DNA of 50,852 nt, taken from NCBI GenBank assembly GCA_016779265.1, contig JADHNY010000016.1, positions 1 through 50,852 of the forward strand. Direction: 5' to 3'. This stretch comes from Pirellulales bacterium (GTDB taxonomy: Bacteria; Planctomycetota; Planctomycetia; Pirellulales; UBA1268). A program made the translations under genes and the position numbers. Within the stretch, counting starts at the first letter, position 1, and each line of letters starts with the position of its first letter. Positions 33,839-42,468 of the stretch are shown here, one piece after another. Below the pieces are notes generated by a model. The model had not been told where the DNA came from and ran no database searches. It saw only the letters and a list, made by a program, of their open reading frames with translations.

Positions 33839-34471
33839 ATGTCAGTGAAGGTAGTGATTGCAGATGATCACGAAGTGGTCCGCAAGGGTCTTGCGGGACT
33901 TCTCGCGGGCTCTGATGTCAAAATCGTTGGTGAGGCTGCCAACGGAGACGAGGCGCTGAAGCTGACGAAGAAACTCAAGCCTGACGTTCTCTTGCTCGAC
34001 ATTCGCATGCCGGGCAAGGACGGTCTGGCGACCTTGGAACAAGTCCGAGCCGATGCGCCTGCTGTGCGTGTTGTCATGCTGTCCACGTTTGATAATCCCA
34101 CCTACGTGGCCAGGGCGGTTGCTGGTGGTGCCCATGATTACATCCTCAAGGGCTCAACCCGTGCGGAGTTGATCAACTCCATCTCGGGTGCAGCAGCGGG
34201 TCAGCAGCCGATGAAGGCTGGCGAGCTGCGGCGTGTAGCCACGACGATGGCCAATCGGATTGCTGCCCCCGATCCAGATATCCCGCTGACTCAGCGAGAG
34301 ACGCAGGTGTTGCGTCACATGGCGCTTGGGCTGTCGAACAAGGAGATCGCTCAGTCGCTGACGATCAGCGTCGAGACGGTCAAGGAGCATGTGCAAAACA
34401 TTCTCCGGAAGCTCGCGGTTTCTGACCGAACGCAGGCCGCTGTGTGGGCAGTTCGGCACGGGCTTGTCTAG
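33839..34471 (+). CDS. NarL/FixJ-type response regulator, orphan
   Basis: A 210-residue two-domain regulator. Receiver at 1-120 with acidic residues in IADDHEVVRKGL, phosphoacceptor Asp in LLLDIRMPGKDG and Lys in YILKGSTRAEL. The C-terminal LuxR-type helix-turn-helix has LTQRETQVLRHMALGLSNKE and ISVETVKEHVQNILRKL. The start has AGAAGGGG ~6 nt upstream. No histidine kinase gene is adjacent, so its partner is unknown; it could take phosphate from a kinase elsewhere. Confidence 0.95.
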   Translation: MSVKVVIADDHEVVRKGLAGLLAGSDVKIVGEAANGDEALKLTKKLKPDVLLLDIRMPGKDGLATLEQVRADAPAVRVVMLSTFDNPTYVARAVAGGAHDYILKGSTRAELINSISGAAAGQQPMKAGELRRVATTMANRIAAPDPDIPLTQRETQVLRHMALGLSNKEIAQSLTISVETVKEHVQNILRKLAVSDRTQAAVWAVRHGLV

Positions 34472-34564
34472 GGTTGAGGTGGCCTTGCTCAAGCGACGTG
34501 TCGCCCCTATGAAGCGGGCATGGTTTGTGGTTGGCCTGACTCTCACGCGGTTTCACGCCGGCAG

Positions 34565-34594
34565 TGTCGCTTCAAGCAGTGTCACCTCAAGCAG
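34565..34594. repeat. Short 15-bp tandem duplication
   Basis: TGTCGCTTCAAGCAG (34565-34579) is followed by TGTCACCTCAAGCAG (34580-34594), 13 of 15 identical, in the 135-nt gap between two convergent genes. No terminator or RNA is evident. It is probably a local duplication. Confidence 0.6.
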
Positions 34595-34606
34595 CCCTTG
34601 CGGTGT

Positions 34607-35545
34607 TCAGCGGGCACGTGGGTGGGCCTTGTTGAAGGCGTCGAGCAGTCGTGCCGTTGTCACATGTGTGTAGATCTGTGTCGTGACAATGCTCTTGTGG
34701 CCGAGCAGTTCTTGAACACTGCGAATATCGGCGCCGTTGTCGAGAAGGTGCGTGGCAAAACTGTGTCGGAGCGTGTGTGGGCTGGCCCGGCCGGTGAGCC
34801 CTGCGGCAGCCAGATGCTTCTCAAGCAGACGGGCGACCCCACGCACTGAGAGCCGCTTTCCGAAACGATTGCGAAAGAGTGGCTGAGGGCCAGCGGTGCC
34901 TTGAGACTGCGGCAGACCAACACGAGCGTGTAGCCAGGCTCGCAGCGCCTCCGCAGCATGAGAGCCAACGATGCCGAGCCGTTCTCGCCGCCCTTTCCCG
35001 CGGACGCGAATCGTGCCGCCGGCGAGGTCGAGATCCTTGTCGTCGAGTCCAGTGAGTTCGCTGACGCGAACCCCCGAGGAATACATCAGTTCCAAGATTG
35101 CCCGATCTCGGACGTCCCCCAGGCTCGTGCCTCGTGGTGCCTCAAGCAGCCGCAGGATCTCCTCGTGCGTTAAGAAGGAGGGCAGGGGACGTGTGCGACG
35201 AGGACTCTTCACTGGTTTAGCAGGATTGGCAGTCACCCAGCCTTCCCGCTGTCCGAAACGGTAGAAACTCCGCATGCTGGCCAGTTTGCGGGCGACGGTC
35301 GAGGCGGCGTAGCCCGATGCGTGGAGAGCTGCTGCGTAACGCCTCAGCAGCACGCTTGAGGCATCTCCGGGGGTGCGGCAGCCCGCAGAGGTGAGAAACT
35401 CACAGCACTGGAAAAGATCTTCGCGGTAGCCCTTGAGCGTGTGACGCGAGGCAGACTTCTCTGCCGTCATGTACGTCAAGAATCGCTCCACTGCTGCTGA
35501 GAGTCTCGGCTCAATCTCAGCGGTGGTGTGCGACGATCCGGGCAT
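34607..35545 (-). CDS. Tyrosine recombinase, XerC/XerD type
   Basis: A 312-residue site-specific recombinase. The N-terminal SAM-like core-binding domain (about 16-100) precedes the catalytic domain, with Arg160 (SSGVRVSEL), Lys184, His257, Arg260 (HTLRHSFATHLL), His283 (ELLGHKSIVTTQ) and the nucleophile Tyr292 (IYTHV), so the enzyme is complete. Size and motifs fit chromosome-dimer resolution rather than a phage integrase, and no attachment sites or mobile genes surround it. ATG 35545 lies one base after the stop of a small upstream gene, which supports this start over 35638. Confidence 0.93.
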   Translation of the reverse strand: MPGSSHTTAEIEPRLSAAVERFLTYMTAEKSASRHTLKGYREDLFQCCEFLTSAGCRTPGDASSVLLRRYAAALHASGYAASTVARKLASMRSFYRFGQREGWVTANPAKPVKSPRRTRPLPSFLTHEEILRLLEAPRGTSLGDVRDRAILELMYSSGVRVSELTGLDDKDLDLAGGTIRVRGKGRRERLGIVGSHAAEALRAWLHARVGLPQSQGTAGPQPLFRNRFGKRLSVRGVARLLEKHLAAAGLTGRASPHTLRHSFATHLLDNGADIRSVQELLGHKSIVTTQIYTHVTTARLLDAFNKAHPRAR

Positions 35546-35546
35546 G

Positions 35547-35780
35547 CTACGCGGCACGGTCGGCTGGAGGAGCGAGCCGGCCGCGAGCGGCCTTCTTGCT
35601 GCACTGACGGACCTTTTGTCCGAGTACAGCGGCGTCATACCAGGAAAAACTCAGCTCTGGATTCGCTGCGTAGCGGCCCAGCATCTTGAGCGTCTCCGTC
35701 CGGCTGTTGTCATCGAACAGGAAGACGTAACGTTCGGAGCCCTTCACGAGGGCGATCACATTGATGTCGCGAGCAGCCAT
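35547..35780 (-). CDS. Small conserved-looking protein coupled to xer
   Basis: A 77-residue protein without a recognised domain. The segment INVIALVKGSERYVFLFDD followed by TLKMLGRYAANPELSFSWYD looks like a folded alpha/beta unit rather than a random frame. The last ~20 residues are Lys/Arg/Ala-rich. Its TAG stop is one base before the xer ATG, so translation is probably coupled. No clear Shine-Dalgarno precedes ATG 35780. It resembles small planctomycete proteins as I remember them, but this was not checked. Confidence 0.6.
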   Translation of the reverse strand: MAARDINVIALVKGSERYVFLFDDNSRTETLKMLGRYAANPELSFSWYDAAVLGQKVRQCSKKAARGRLAPPADRAA

Positions 35781-35940
35781 CCAACAAGGCCCCGAACGTG
35801 GACGAGAGGGTCACGGCTAGCGTGAAGCCAACCACGTGAGGTATCGACCTCGTTGGAAACCTGGGCCAGATCCGAGTCGGTCGCCTCTTCAGCCGGTGCG
35901 ACCGGAACATCTTGCCACCTGTCGTGCAGCCTTGCGGTTC

Positions 35941-36627
35941 TTAAAAAAGGTCGCGAAAACCGCGGAGCCCGATCGGTTCGCGAACAAAAAAGGGCTCGCC
36001 GCGGGCGGTGTTGATGGTCGAGCCCCACCAGGCTCCCGCAGCATCCACACGATCAAGCACCGTTGGCCTCACACCCTCCGTCGGTAGTTGGCTGGCGTAA
36101 CAGCCAAGAGACCGCCATTTGCGGTCCCAGGTCGAGGAGACATCAACGACGAATGCGGGCATCCGAACCACCCGAAGATGCACGCACGAGTAGTAGAAAA
36201 CACGCTCTGGGTGAAAGGGGGCGCCAGTCAGTTCGCATTTCGTCAGCTTGGCCCAGAATCTCGCAGCTTCTGTAAGTCGTGTGGCAGCAACGTGATCAGG
36301 ATGGGCGTCCACCCAGTAAGGAGCGAACAGCCAGCGGGGCCGCTCTCGCCTGATCACATTTGCGAGAGATGCGCGGGCTTTCAGTGTGGCTCTCAAGCGA
36401 CGGTTTGGCAGCCCAAGCTGCTCCCGCCAGGGGAGGCCTAACGCGGCAGTTGCCTCAGCCGTTTCGTGAGCTCGGATTTCGACCGAGCCACGCGGGGTGG
36501 GCTCCCCATCCGTAAGGTCGAGCACGCCGACGACAAGCCCATCGTCGAGCATCCGACAGATGGTGCCTCCCATGCCGAGTTCCGCGTCATCAGGATGTGG
36601 TGCGATCACCAGCGCATCGAGTCCCAT
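35941..36627 (-). CDS. bshB1: PIG-L family deacetylase, BshB1-like
   Basis: A 228-residue zinc-dependent N-deacetylase. [19 protein letters not shown] at residues 5-23 holds the zinc-binding HPDD, and [12 protein letters not shown] near 130 supplies another zinc His. The ending [19 protein letters not shown] is like that of BshB1, which deacetylates GlcNAc-malate in bacillithiol synthesis. No bshA or bshC is in the window, so the substrate is inferred from similarity only. ATG 36627 has GGAAAG ~8 nt upstream. It starts a minus-strand group with the small protein and xer, after a 160-nt gap in which I see no clear signal. Confidence 0.8.
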   Translation of the reverse strand: MGLDALVIAPHPDDAELGMGGTICRMLDDGLVVGVLDLTDGEPTPRGSVEIRAHETAEATAALGLPWREQLGLPNRRLRATLKARASLANVIRRERPRWLFAPYWVDAHPDHVAATRLTEAARFWAKLTKCELTGAPFHPERVFYYSCVHLRVVRMPAFVVDVSSTWDRKWRSLGCYASQLPTEGVRPTVLDRVDAAGAWWGSTINTARGEPFFVREPIGLRGFRDLF

Positions 36628-36800
36628 GCCATCACTTTCCACGGTGGTCGCATGCGAAACACCCAATGCTCTCTGCGGGTGATACGCGACGCATGACTGC
36701 GACCGTTTGCCATGCGGTTCAATCGTGTCCCACAATCCTCACTGGTGCAAAGCCGGGCGGGCTTTTGAGAGCCACTGTGAACGGAACAGGGAGCGACATC

Positions 36801-38315
36801 ATGAAAGAAGACACCTTGTTTGCTGAGGTCTGCGAGCACGCTCGAGGGATTGCGGTGCTCGGGTCAGTGGAGGCGGTCTTGGGCTGGGATGAGCAGACCA
36901 TGCTTCCGAAGCGGGCCGCTGAACACCGTGGCGTGCAGGCTGCGGCTCTCGCGTCACTGCTACACCACCGTTGGCTTGACCCTGGCTTTGGGGAATCGCT
37001 CGCCACGCTGCGGGAGAGCATGCAAGGCAATAGCCATGACCCCGCAGTGCGGTGCACGATCGCCAAACTCTGGGAAGATCGTGAACGTAGGCTTCGGATG
37101 CCGCCGCGATTGGTTGAAGAACTGGCATCGGTCGGAGTGGCGGCGCAGCAGGCATGGGTGGAGGCCCGACGCTGCGGAGACTGGTCGCAGCTGCAGCCCT
37201 GGCTCGAGAAGATGTTTGCGCTCAAGCGTGAGCAGGCGGCCTGCCGAGCTCCAGAACTGGAGCCGTACGACGCGTTGCTCGACGAATACGAGCCGGGTGG
37301 ACGATCAGCGGAGATCGCTGAGCGGTTCGCTCGCCTGCGAGAAGGCATTGTGCCGCTGGTTCGTGAGGTTGCTGCAGCGACGACCAGGCCAGACATGTCG
37401 GTGCTCGAAGGCTCGTATCCGCAGGCGGCGCAGGAACTGTTTGTGCGGCATGTGGCGGAGCAGATCGGGTTCGATTTCGAGCGAGGTCGGCTCGACACTG
37501 CAGCCCATCCCTTCTGCAGTTCGCTGGGGCCGAGTGACTGTCGGATTACGACACGTTGGGATGAAAAAGCCCTGGTGACATCGCTCTACGGGGTTCTGCA
37601 TGAAGCAGGCCATGGCCTCTACGAACAGGGGCTTCCCGCCGACTGGTTTGGGTTGCCGCCAGGTGAAGCCGCGTCACTCGGGATCCATGAGTCGCAGTCG
37701 CGTCTCTGGGAGAACCTCGTTGGCCGATCGAGTGAGTTTTGGCAGTGGTGTTTTCCACTCGCACAGAAGTTCTTCCCAACGGTGTTTGCCGATGTTCGCA
37801 CAGAACAAGTGCATCAGGCGATGCTGGAAGTAAAGCCGTCGATGATTCGTGTTGAGGCTGATGAGGTGACCTACAACCTGCATGTGATGATGCGGTTTGA
37901 TCTCGAGCGGGCGGTTGTCAGCGGTGACCTGACACTTGCCGAACTCCCTGCTGCGTGGAATGAACGCTTTGAACACGATTTCGGGCTTGTACCAGCGAGT
38001 GATGCGGAAGGCGTCTTGCAGGACATCCACTGGAGCGCTGGCCTTGTGGGATATTTTCCTACGTACACGCTTGGCAACATCTACGCGGCAGAACTGATGG
38101 CTGCCGCTGAACACGATCTGCCCAATCTCCGTGCGGGCTTTGCTGCCGGGCAGTTTGCCGAGCTACTGCACTGGCTCTCAGAGCGGGTGCACAAGCATGG
38201 TCGGCAGCAGACATCTGACGCGCTTGTCGAACAGGCGATCGGGCGGCCTCCAGCTGAAACTGCGTTACTCGAGAGCCTCCGGCGGCGGTATGGACCTGCT
38301 TACGGGCTCTCCTGA
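36801..38315 (+). CDS. M32-family metallocarboxypeptidase
   Basis: A 504-residue zinc carboxypeptidase of the Taq/Pfu type. The catalytic HEAGH is at residues 267-271, and GIHESQSRLWENLVG near 293 gives the third ligand Glu and family signature. EADEVTYNLHVMMRFDLE near 352 and DIHWSAGLVGYFPTYTLGN near 410 are also family motifs. ATG 36801 has GGGAG ~8 nt upstream; the longer frame back to 36597 overlaps the divergent deacetylase start and is rejected. It is cytoplasmic and trims C-terminal residues. Confidence 0.95.
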   Translation: MKEDTLFAEVCEHARGIAVLGSVEAVLGWDEQTMLPKRAAEHRGVQAAALASLLHHRWLDPGFGESLATLRESMQGNSHDPAVRCTIAKLWEDRERRLRMPPRLVEELASVGVAAQQAWVEARRCGDWSQLQPWLEKMFALKREQAACRAPELEPYDALLDEYEPGGRSAEIAERFARLREGIVPLVREVAAATTRPDMSVLEGSYPQAAQELFVRHVAEQIGFDFERGRLDTAAHPFCSSLGPSDCRITTRWDEKALVTSLYGVLHEAGHGLYEQGLPADWFGLPPGEAASLGIHESQSRLWENLVGRSSEFWQWCFPLAQKFFPTVFADVRTEQVHQAMLEVKPSMIRVEADEVTYNLHVMMRFDLERAVVSGDLTLAELPAAWNERFEHDFGLVPASDAEGVLQDIHWSAGLVGYFPTYTLGNIYAAELMAAAEHDLPNLRAGFAAGQFAELLHWLSERVHKHGRQQTSDALVEQAIGRPPAETALLESLRRRYGPAYGLS

Positions 38316-38476
38316 TCTGAAGAGAGGGATGTTCAGCCTGAGCCGCAGGATTCGGTGGATTACCACCGATGGAGAACTGATAAACTTCAGCTACCTTTTG
38401 TATGAGCAGAGCTTGCTCAGCCTGGGGCTCCTCGAGAGCAACCAGTGGTGTGCCGAAAACCTCGTGACTCGGATGC

Positions 38477-40003
38477 ATGATGGCGGAGCAGGACTTCCCA
38501 GAGAATGAGAACGCATCGCATGAGACGCCACCACAGCACGGAGGTGGTGAGCGAAACGAGTTGCCGAGCGACCCTCCCGCAGCCGAGGCCGACGACGCGA
38601 GCGATGTGATCGATGTGGGGCACGAGAGTGGTGCTTCCGATCAGGAGTCCGAGGCAACAGAGTCCTCCTCCTCTGCAATCCAGATTGGCACCGGACAGTC
38701 GGGAATTGTCTCGGAAGACTGGTCGCTTCCCGGCGAGGTTGACGACGTTGCTGGAGACGATGGAGAAGAGCTGCCGAGTGCCGGCGCATTTGAGATTCCC
38801 GAGGGGCTGGTGCCTGACCTCGAGGCCGACTTCGGTTCGGTCGATGCCGCCGCGGCAGATGACCAGAGTGCTGATGGCGAGGAACTCGGATCGGAGTTCT
38901 CGGAGTTTGCTGACATCGACAACCCGGAGATGGCTGCCGATCTGATCGGTGAGACGTCACAGGACGAACTACCGGGGAGCTGGGATGAAAGCGATGACAT
39001 TCCAGACGTGGGTGAGGGATCAGCAGACCACGACGACACGAAAGCGTTCGGGTCGGTGGAGAGCCGTCGCGGGTCTCCGGCGGGCGGTCTCCGGCCACGG
39101 CAGTTTCGAAAAAAGCAGTCGGCCGGTTCTGTGGTCGGTGTGATCGTGGGAGGCCTGATGGCCGTGCCGATTGTCCTGGTGATTCTTCTCTGGGGCTTTC
39201 GCCGAGACGATTTCGGGCTCGTGAAGATGCTGCCTGAGAACCTCTCATTTCTTGTGCCAGCGGAGCTGCAACGTCCGCAACGTCCTCGGCTTCCGCGACT
39301 TCCTGAACTGCCCGAAGGCCAGACATTGCCTCCAATGCCGGTGCTGCCTGCGGTTATCGGAGAGAGCGTTGACGTGCTGCCACAGACACCGATCGACGAT
39401 CCTCTGTTGAGTGCTGCAGATCTTGCGCTCGTTGAGATGGCGACGGCCCGAGCGAATGTGATGCTCGGGAGTGTGCTCGAGCTGCCGCCGGATGCACCAG
39501 AAACCATGCAGAAGACAGCTCTTGTGGACTGGTACAAGAGCCTGGCAGCCGTCGGTGAAGAGGCTGTCGCGGCTGAACAAAGATTGGTCGAGGAGGGGCG
39601 ATCGACCGATGGGATCGATCAGTCGATCGCTCGCACCACTGGACGCATTGCTGAAAACACGGAGGCCTCAGAGCAGCTTAAGGAGTTGGCTCGTCAGTGG
39701 CTCCAGGCGAGCAAACGAGATTCTCAAGGAGTCGTGCTGCCCGGAGTTGTGGGCGATGTCGAGCGTGTGGGAGCGATCTGGTCTGTCACGCTGCAGACCG
39801 GAGAGGGTGAACAGTCGCTTTCGACCACCGTGCTCTGCCGGCAGCCGCTCCAGGCATCGGCGGGCAGCCGCGTTGTCGCTGTTGGCGTGGTGATCTCCGA
39901 GACTGTGGTCTGGGCGGCCGCATGGGGGGGGCTCGAGGCGGATGCCGATCTGACGACCACTCCCAGTGATCCACTGAGTGATCCGCCTGTGACGGAGGAA
40001 TGA
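38477..40003 (+). CDS. Unknown protein with acidic N terminus and one membrane helix
   Basis: A 508-residue protein I do not recognise. Residues 1-185 are very acidic and low in complexity (Glu, Asp, Ser). A basic stretch comes just before a single membrane helix (about 214-237), then a Pro-rich linker near 258-285 with RPRLPRLPELPEGQTLPP. A helical region (about 310-410) follows, then a beta-rich C-terminal domain (about 415-490). The charge pattern places the N terminus in the cytoplasm. The start may be 38477 or 38480. Its stop overlaps the amidase start as ATGA, so both are probably translated together. Confidence 0.7.
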   Translation: MMAEQDFPENENASHETPPQHGGGERNELPSDPPAAEADDASDVIDVGHESGASDQESEATESSSSAIQIGTGQSGIVSEDWSLPGEVDDVAGDDGEELPSAGAFEIPEGLVPDLEADFGSVDAAAADDQSADGEELGSEFSEFADIDNPEMAADLIGETSQDELPGSWDESDDIPDVGEGSADHDDTKAFGSVESRRGSPAGGLRPRQFRKKQSAGSVVGVIVGGLMAVPIVLVILLWGFRRDDFGLVKMLPENLSFLVPAELQRPQRPRLPRLPELPEGQTLPPMPVLPAVIGESVDVLPQTPIDDPLLSAADLALVEMATARANVMLGSVLELPPDAPETMQKTALVDWYKSLAAVGEEAVAAEQRLVEEGRSTDGIDQSIARTTGRIAENTEASEQLKELARQWLQASKRDSQGVVLPGVVGDVERVGAIWSVTLQTGEGEQSLSTTVLCRQPLQASAGSRVVAVGVVISETVVWAAAWGGLEADADLTTTPSDPLSDPPVTEE

Positions 40004-41484
40004 TGGCTGACGAACAGGAGGCTTTCACCGTCGCAGCGGTTCGCGGGGCGTTGCAGTCTGAACAGTCGACCGCAACGCAGCATGTTGAGCGGGCGGCGTC
40101 GCGGTGGCAGTCAACCCACGACTGGCTTAATGCCCTGGTGCAGCCGCGGTTTGAAGCAGCGGAGAAGGAGGCGGAAGCGATCACGGCTGCGGATCCACGG
40201 CCGCTCGCCGGCGTGCCTGTAAGTATCAAGGACTGCTTTCCGCTGGCGGGACTGCGGACCACGCTGGGCATTGAGCCACGCCGAGAGCAGGTCGATCAGC
40301 GAGACTGCCAGCTTGTGCAGCAGATCCGGGCGAGCGGTGCAGTGATCGTGGGGAAGGCCAATGTGCCTCAGGCCCTCTATCTGCACGAGAGTGACAACCC
40401 TGTATTTGGTCGAACGGTCAATCCAGTCGATCGGCAGCGTGGGCCGGGCGGTTCCAGTGGAGGCGATGCGGCTGCCGTTGCGGCCGGCGTGGTGCCCTTG
40501 GCCTTCGGCAACGATCTGGCGGGGAGCATTCGTCAGCCAGCCCATGCCTGCGGGATCGTGGGCTACGTCCCGAGTCGCGGCCGGCTTGGAACAGGCGGTG
40601 CCTACAACACGATGCCGTCGCTCCGCGGACTGAGCTCGCGAGCTGGCGTGCTCGCACGAACGGTTGCCGGTGCGGTGGCAGGTGTCGAGGCAGTGGCAGG
40701 CTGCTCACTGCGTGAGATGGAGCCTGGCCGATCGCCTGTGGTTGGCTGGTGGGAGACCGCAGGCCCTGTTCCCCCATCGCCAGCAGTGGTCCGCGGCGTG
40801 CGACAGGCAGTCGCGTCGCTGCAGGCTGCCAAAATGCCGACCCGGCCAGTGGACGAGAGCCTCTCAGAGATTGCAGGCTGGCTGCATCTCGGCCTTGTGA
40901 GCGGTGATGGCGGGGCAGCGATCCAGCGGCTGCTCCAAGGCTCACCGCCTATCCCACAGGTTGCCGAACTGATCCGTCTCGCCGGTCTCCCACGGTGGCA
41001 GCGGCCACTCTTGGCTGGTGTCGCCACGTTCGTGGGGCGAAGGATTGAGGCGGCGGCTGTCCGCAAGACCGGGCCGCTCTCACCGGTGGAACAGCAGGTG
41101 TTACTCAGAGCGAGGGAAACGCTTGCCCTCCTGGTGAAGGGCTGGCGGCAGACGCACGGGATCGATGCGGTGGTCTGTCCGGTTTCCGCACTCCCAGCCT
41201 TACGGCATGGCACGGCAGGTCGGCTGATTCTGGCGGCGTTTCCCTGCTTGTTCGCGATGCTGCTGGACCTGCCGACGGCCACCGTTCCAGTCACCCGTGT
41301 GCGGGCGAGCGAGACCACGGGACGCGGGGTATCACTCGATCCTGTCTTGCAGGCGGCAGCGGCAACCGACGCGGGGAGCACTGGCCTCCCGATCGGTGTG
41401 CAGGTGATTGCGATCGATGGCCGTGATCAGACTGCCATTCGCGTGATGGCTGCGATCGAGCGTGGCTCAGCCACCCAGTCGTGA
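40000..41484 (+). CDS. Amidase signature family hydrolase
   Basis: A 494-residue amide hydrolase with an intact Ser-cisSer-Lys triad: Lys77 in VSIKDCF, Ser152 in GPGGSSGG and nucleophile Ser176 in GNDLAGSIRQP, with the usual 24-residue spacing of the serines. The C-terminal GLPIGVQVI is conserved. It resembles FAAH/GatA-like enzymes, but no gatB or gatC is adjacent, so a role in tRNA-Gln amidation is unlikely. The end overlaps the opposing cheB (wspF-like) gene by 18 nt, tail to tail. Its nearness to an amide/urea-type binding protein gene 8 kb away may be chance. Confidence 0.9.
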   Translation: MMADEQEAFTVAAVRGALQSEQSTATQHVERAASRWQSTHDWLNALVQPRFEAAEKEAEAITAADPRPLAGVPVSIKDCFPLAGLRTTLGIEPRREQVDQRDCQLVQQIRASGAVIVGKANVPQALYLHESDNPVFGRTVNPVDRQRGPGGSSGGDAAAVAAGVVPLAFGNDLAGSIRQPAHACGIVGYVPSRGRLGTGGAYNTMPSLRGLSSRAGVLARTVAGAVAGVEAVAGCSLREMEPGRSPVVGWWETAGPVPPSPAVVRGVRQAVASLQAAKMPTRPVDESLSEIAGWLHLGLVSGDGGAAIQRLLQGSPPIPQVAELIRLAGLPRWQRPLLAGVATFVGRRIEAAAVRKTGPLSPVEQQVLLRARETLALLVKGWRQTHGIDAVVCPVSALPALRHGTAGRLILAAFPCLFAMLLDLPTATVPVTRVRASETTGRGVSLDPVLQAAAATDAGSTGLPIGVQVIAIDGRDQTAIRVMAAIERGSATQS

Positions 41485-42468
41485 GATGATCGACTCCGCC
41501 ATACGATCGATCGGGAGCACTTCGCACGCAGCACCCGCATCGATGCTCGCTTTGGGCATGCTCCAGACCACGCTCGAGGCCTCATCCTGGGCAACTGTGT
41601 GCCAGCCTCGGTTGCGGAGCTTACCCAGCCCGGCCGCCCCATCCTTCCCCATGCCCGTCAGCAGCACGCCAACCCCAGAGCGGCCGCCATGTTCGGCCAC
41701 ACTGGAAAAGAACACATCGACGCTCGGGCGAAAAAAAACATCTCGAGGCTCATCGGAATACTCAAGAGTCTTCTGCTTGGAGTAGATCATGTGATCGTTG
41801 GTGCCGGCGACGAGCACGTCGCCCGCATGCAGCGGCTGCCCATGCTCCGCAACCCGCACCGACCGGCCTGTGCGGTCGCCAAGCCATTTTGCAAGCCCCG
41901 GTGCAAAGGCGACATCGACATGCTGCACGATAACCACAGCCACATTCCAATCGTGTGGCAAAGGAGTGAGTAGCTCAGAGAGCGCCTTGGGCCCACCGGT
42001 GCTTGCACCAATCACCAGCAGACGGGGCGGGGACGTGTGACTGGTCGTGACGGTGGCCTGAGGCCGAGCGGTGGCACCGATAAGCTTGGCGATCGTGCGA
42101 ATCTTCTCGACGAGTGCACCAGCCCCGCTGACTTCACCGGCAGCTCCGAGGATCGGCGTGTCGACCGCATCGAGAGCCCCGTGGCCCATCGCCTCGTAAA
42201 CGAGTGAGATGTTTCCACTGACAGTGGCTGTGACGACAAGAATCGCGCAGGGCGAGCCCTTCATGATCTGCCGGGTGGCTTCCACGCCATTGACGTGCGG
42301 CATCAGCAGATCCATCAGGATCAGATCTGGTCGATCGCGTCGGGCCATCGCGATGGCCTCAACCCCGTCACCGGCCGTCCAGGCCAGCTCATGGTCAGGC
42401 ATGCTATCGACCACCCGGCGAAGCGCCTCGCAGGCAGCCCGCATATCGTTGACGATGCCGATCCTCAC
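41467..42468 (-). CDS. wspF: CheB methylesterase, WspF-like
   Basis: A 333-residue protein with a receiver (1-120, phosphoacceptor Asp in LILMDLLMPHVNG) and methylesterase domain (about 145-330). The triad is Ser in IGASTGGPKAL, His in VQHVDVAFAPGLAKWL and Asp in LTGMGKDGAAG. In Pseudomonas, WspF resets the receptor WspA; its loss gives wrinkly colonies through high c-di-GMP. It is last in the operon, and its ATG overlaps the preceding kinase stop as ATGA. A wspR gene would be expected next, but the amidase lies there on the other strand. Confidence 0.92.
   Translation of the reverse strand: MRIGIVNDMRAACEALRRVVDSMPDHELAWTAGDGVEAIAMARRDRPDLILMDLLMPHVNGVEATRQIMKGSPCAILVVTATVSGNISLVYEAMGHGALDAVDTPILGAAGEVSGAGALVEKIRTIAKLIGATARPQATVTTSHTSPPRLLVIGASTGGPKALSELLTPLPHDWNVAVVIVQHVDVAFAPGLAKWLGDRTGRSVRVAEHGQPLHAGDVLVAGTNDHMIYSKQKTLEYSDEPRDVFFRPSVDVFFSSVAEHGGRSGVGVLLTGMGKDGAAGLGKLRNRGWHTVAQDEASSVVWSMPKASIDAGAACEVLPIDRMAESIISRLGG

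Noticed and set aside
34607-35545. Xer-type recombinase as a sign of an integrated mobile element
   Set aside because: Length and motifs fit XerC/D; there are no flanking direct repeats, tRNA insertion, phage or transfer genes, and the neighbours are housekeeping genes.
35710-35910. 66-codon minus-strand frame with a hydrophobic stretch
   Set aside because: It overlaps the better supported small gene ahead of xer in another frame and has no ribosome site.
38391-39335. 314-codon minus-strand frame opposite the acidic membrane protein gene
   Set aside because: It is Arg/Pro/Ser-rich without hydrophobic pattern or ribosome site, as expected for the antisense of an acidic low-complexity gene.
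40000-41484. Amidase as GatA of the Glu-tRNA amidotransferase
   Set aside because: No gatB or gatC is adjacent and the sequence around the nucleophile (GNDLAGSIRQP) is closer to general amidases; GatA function is not supported.
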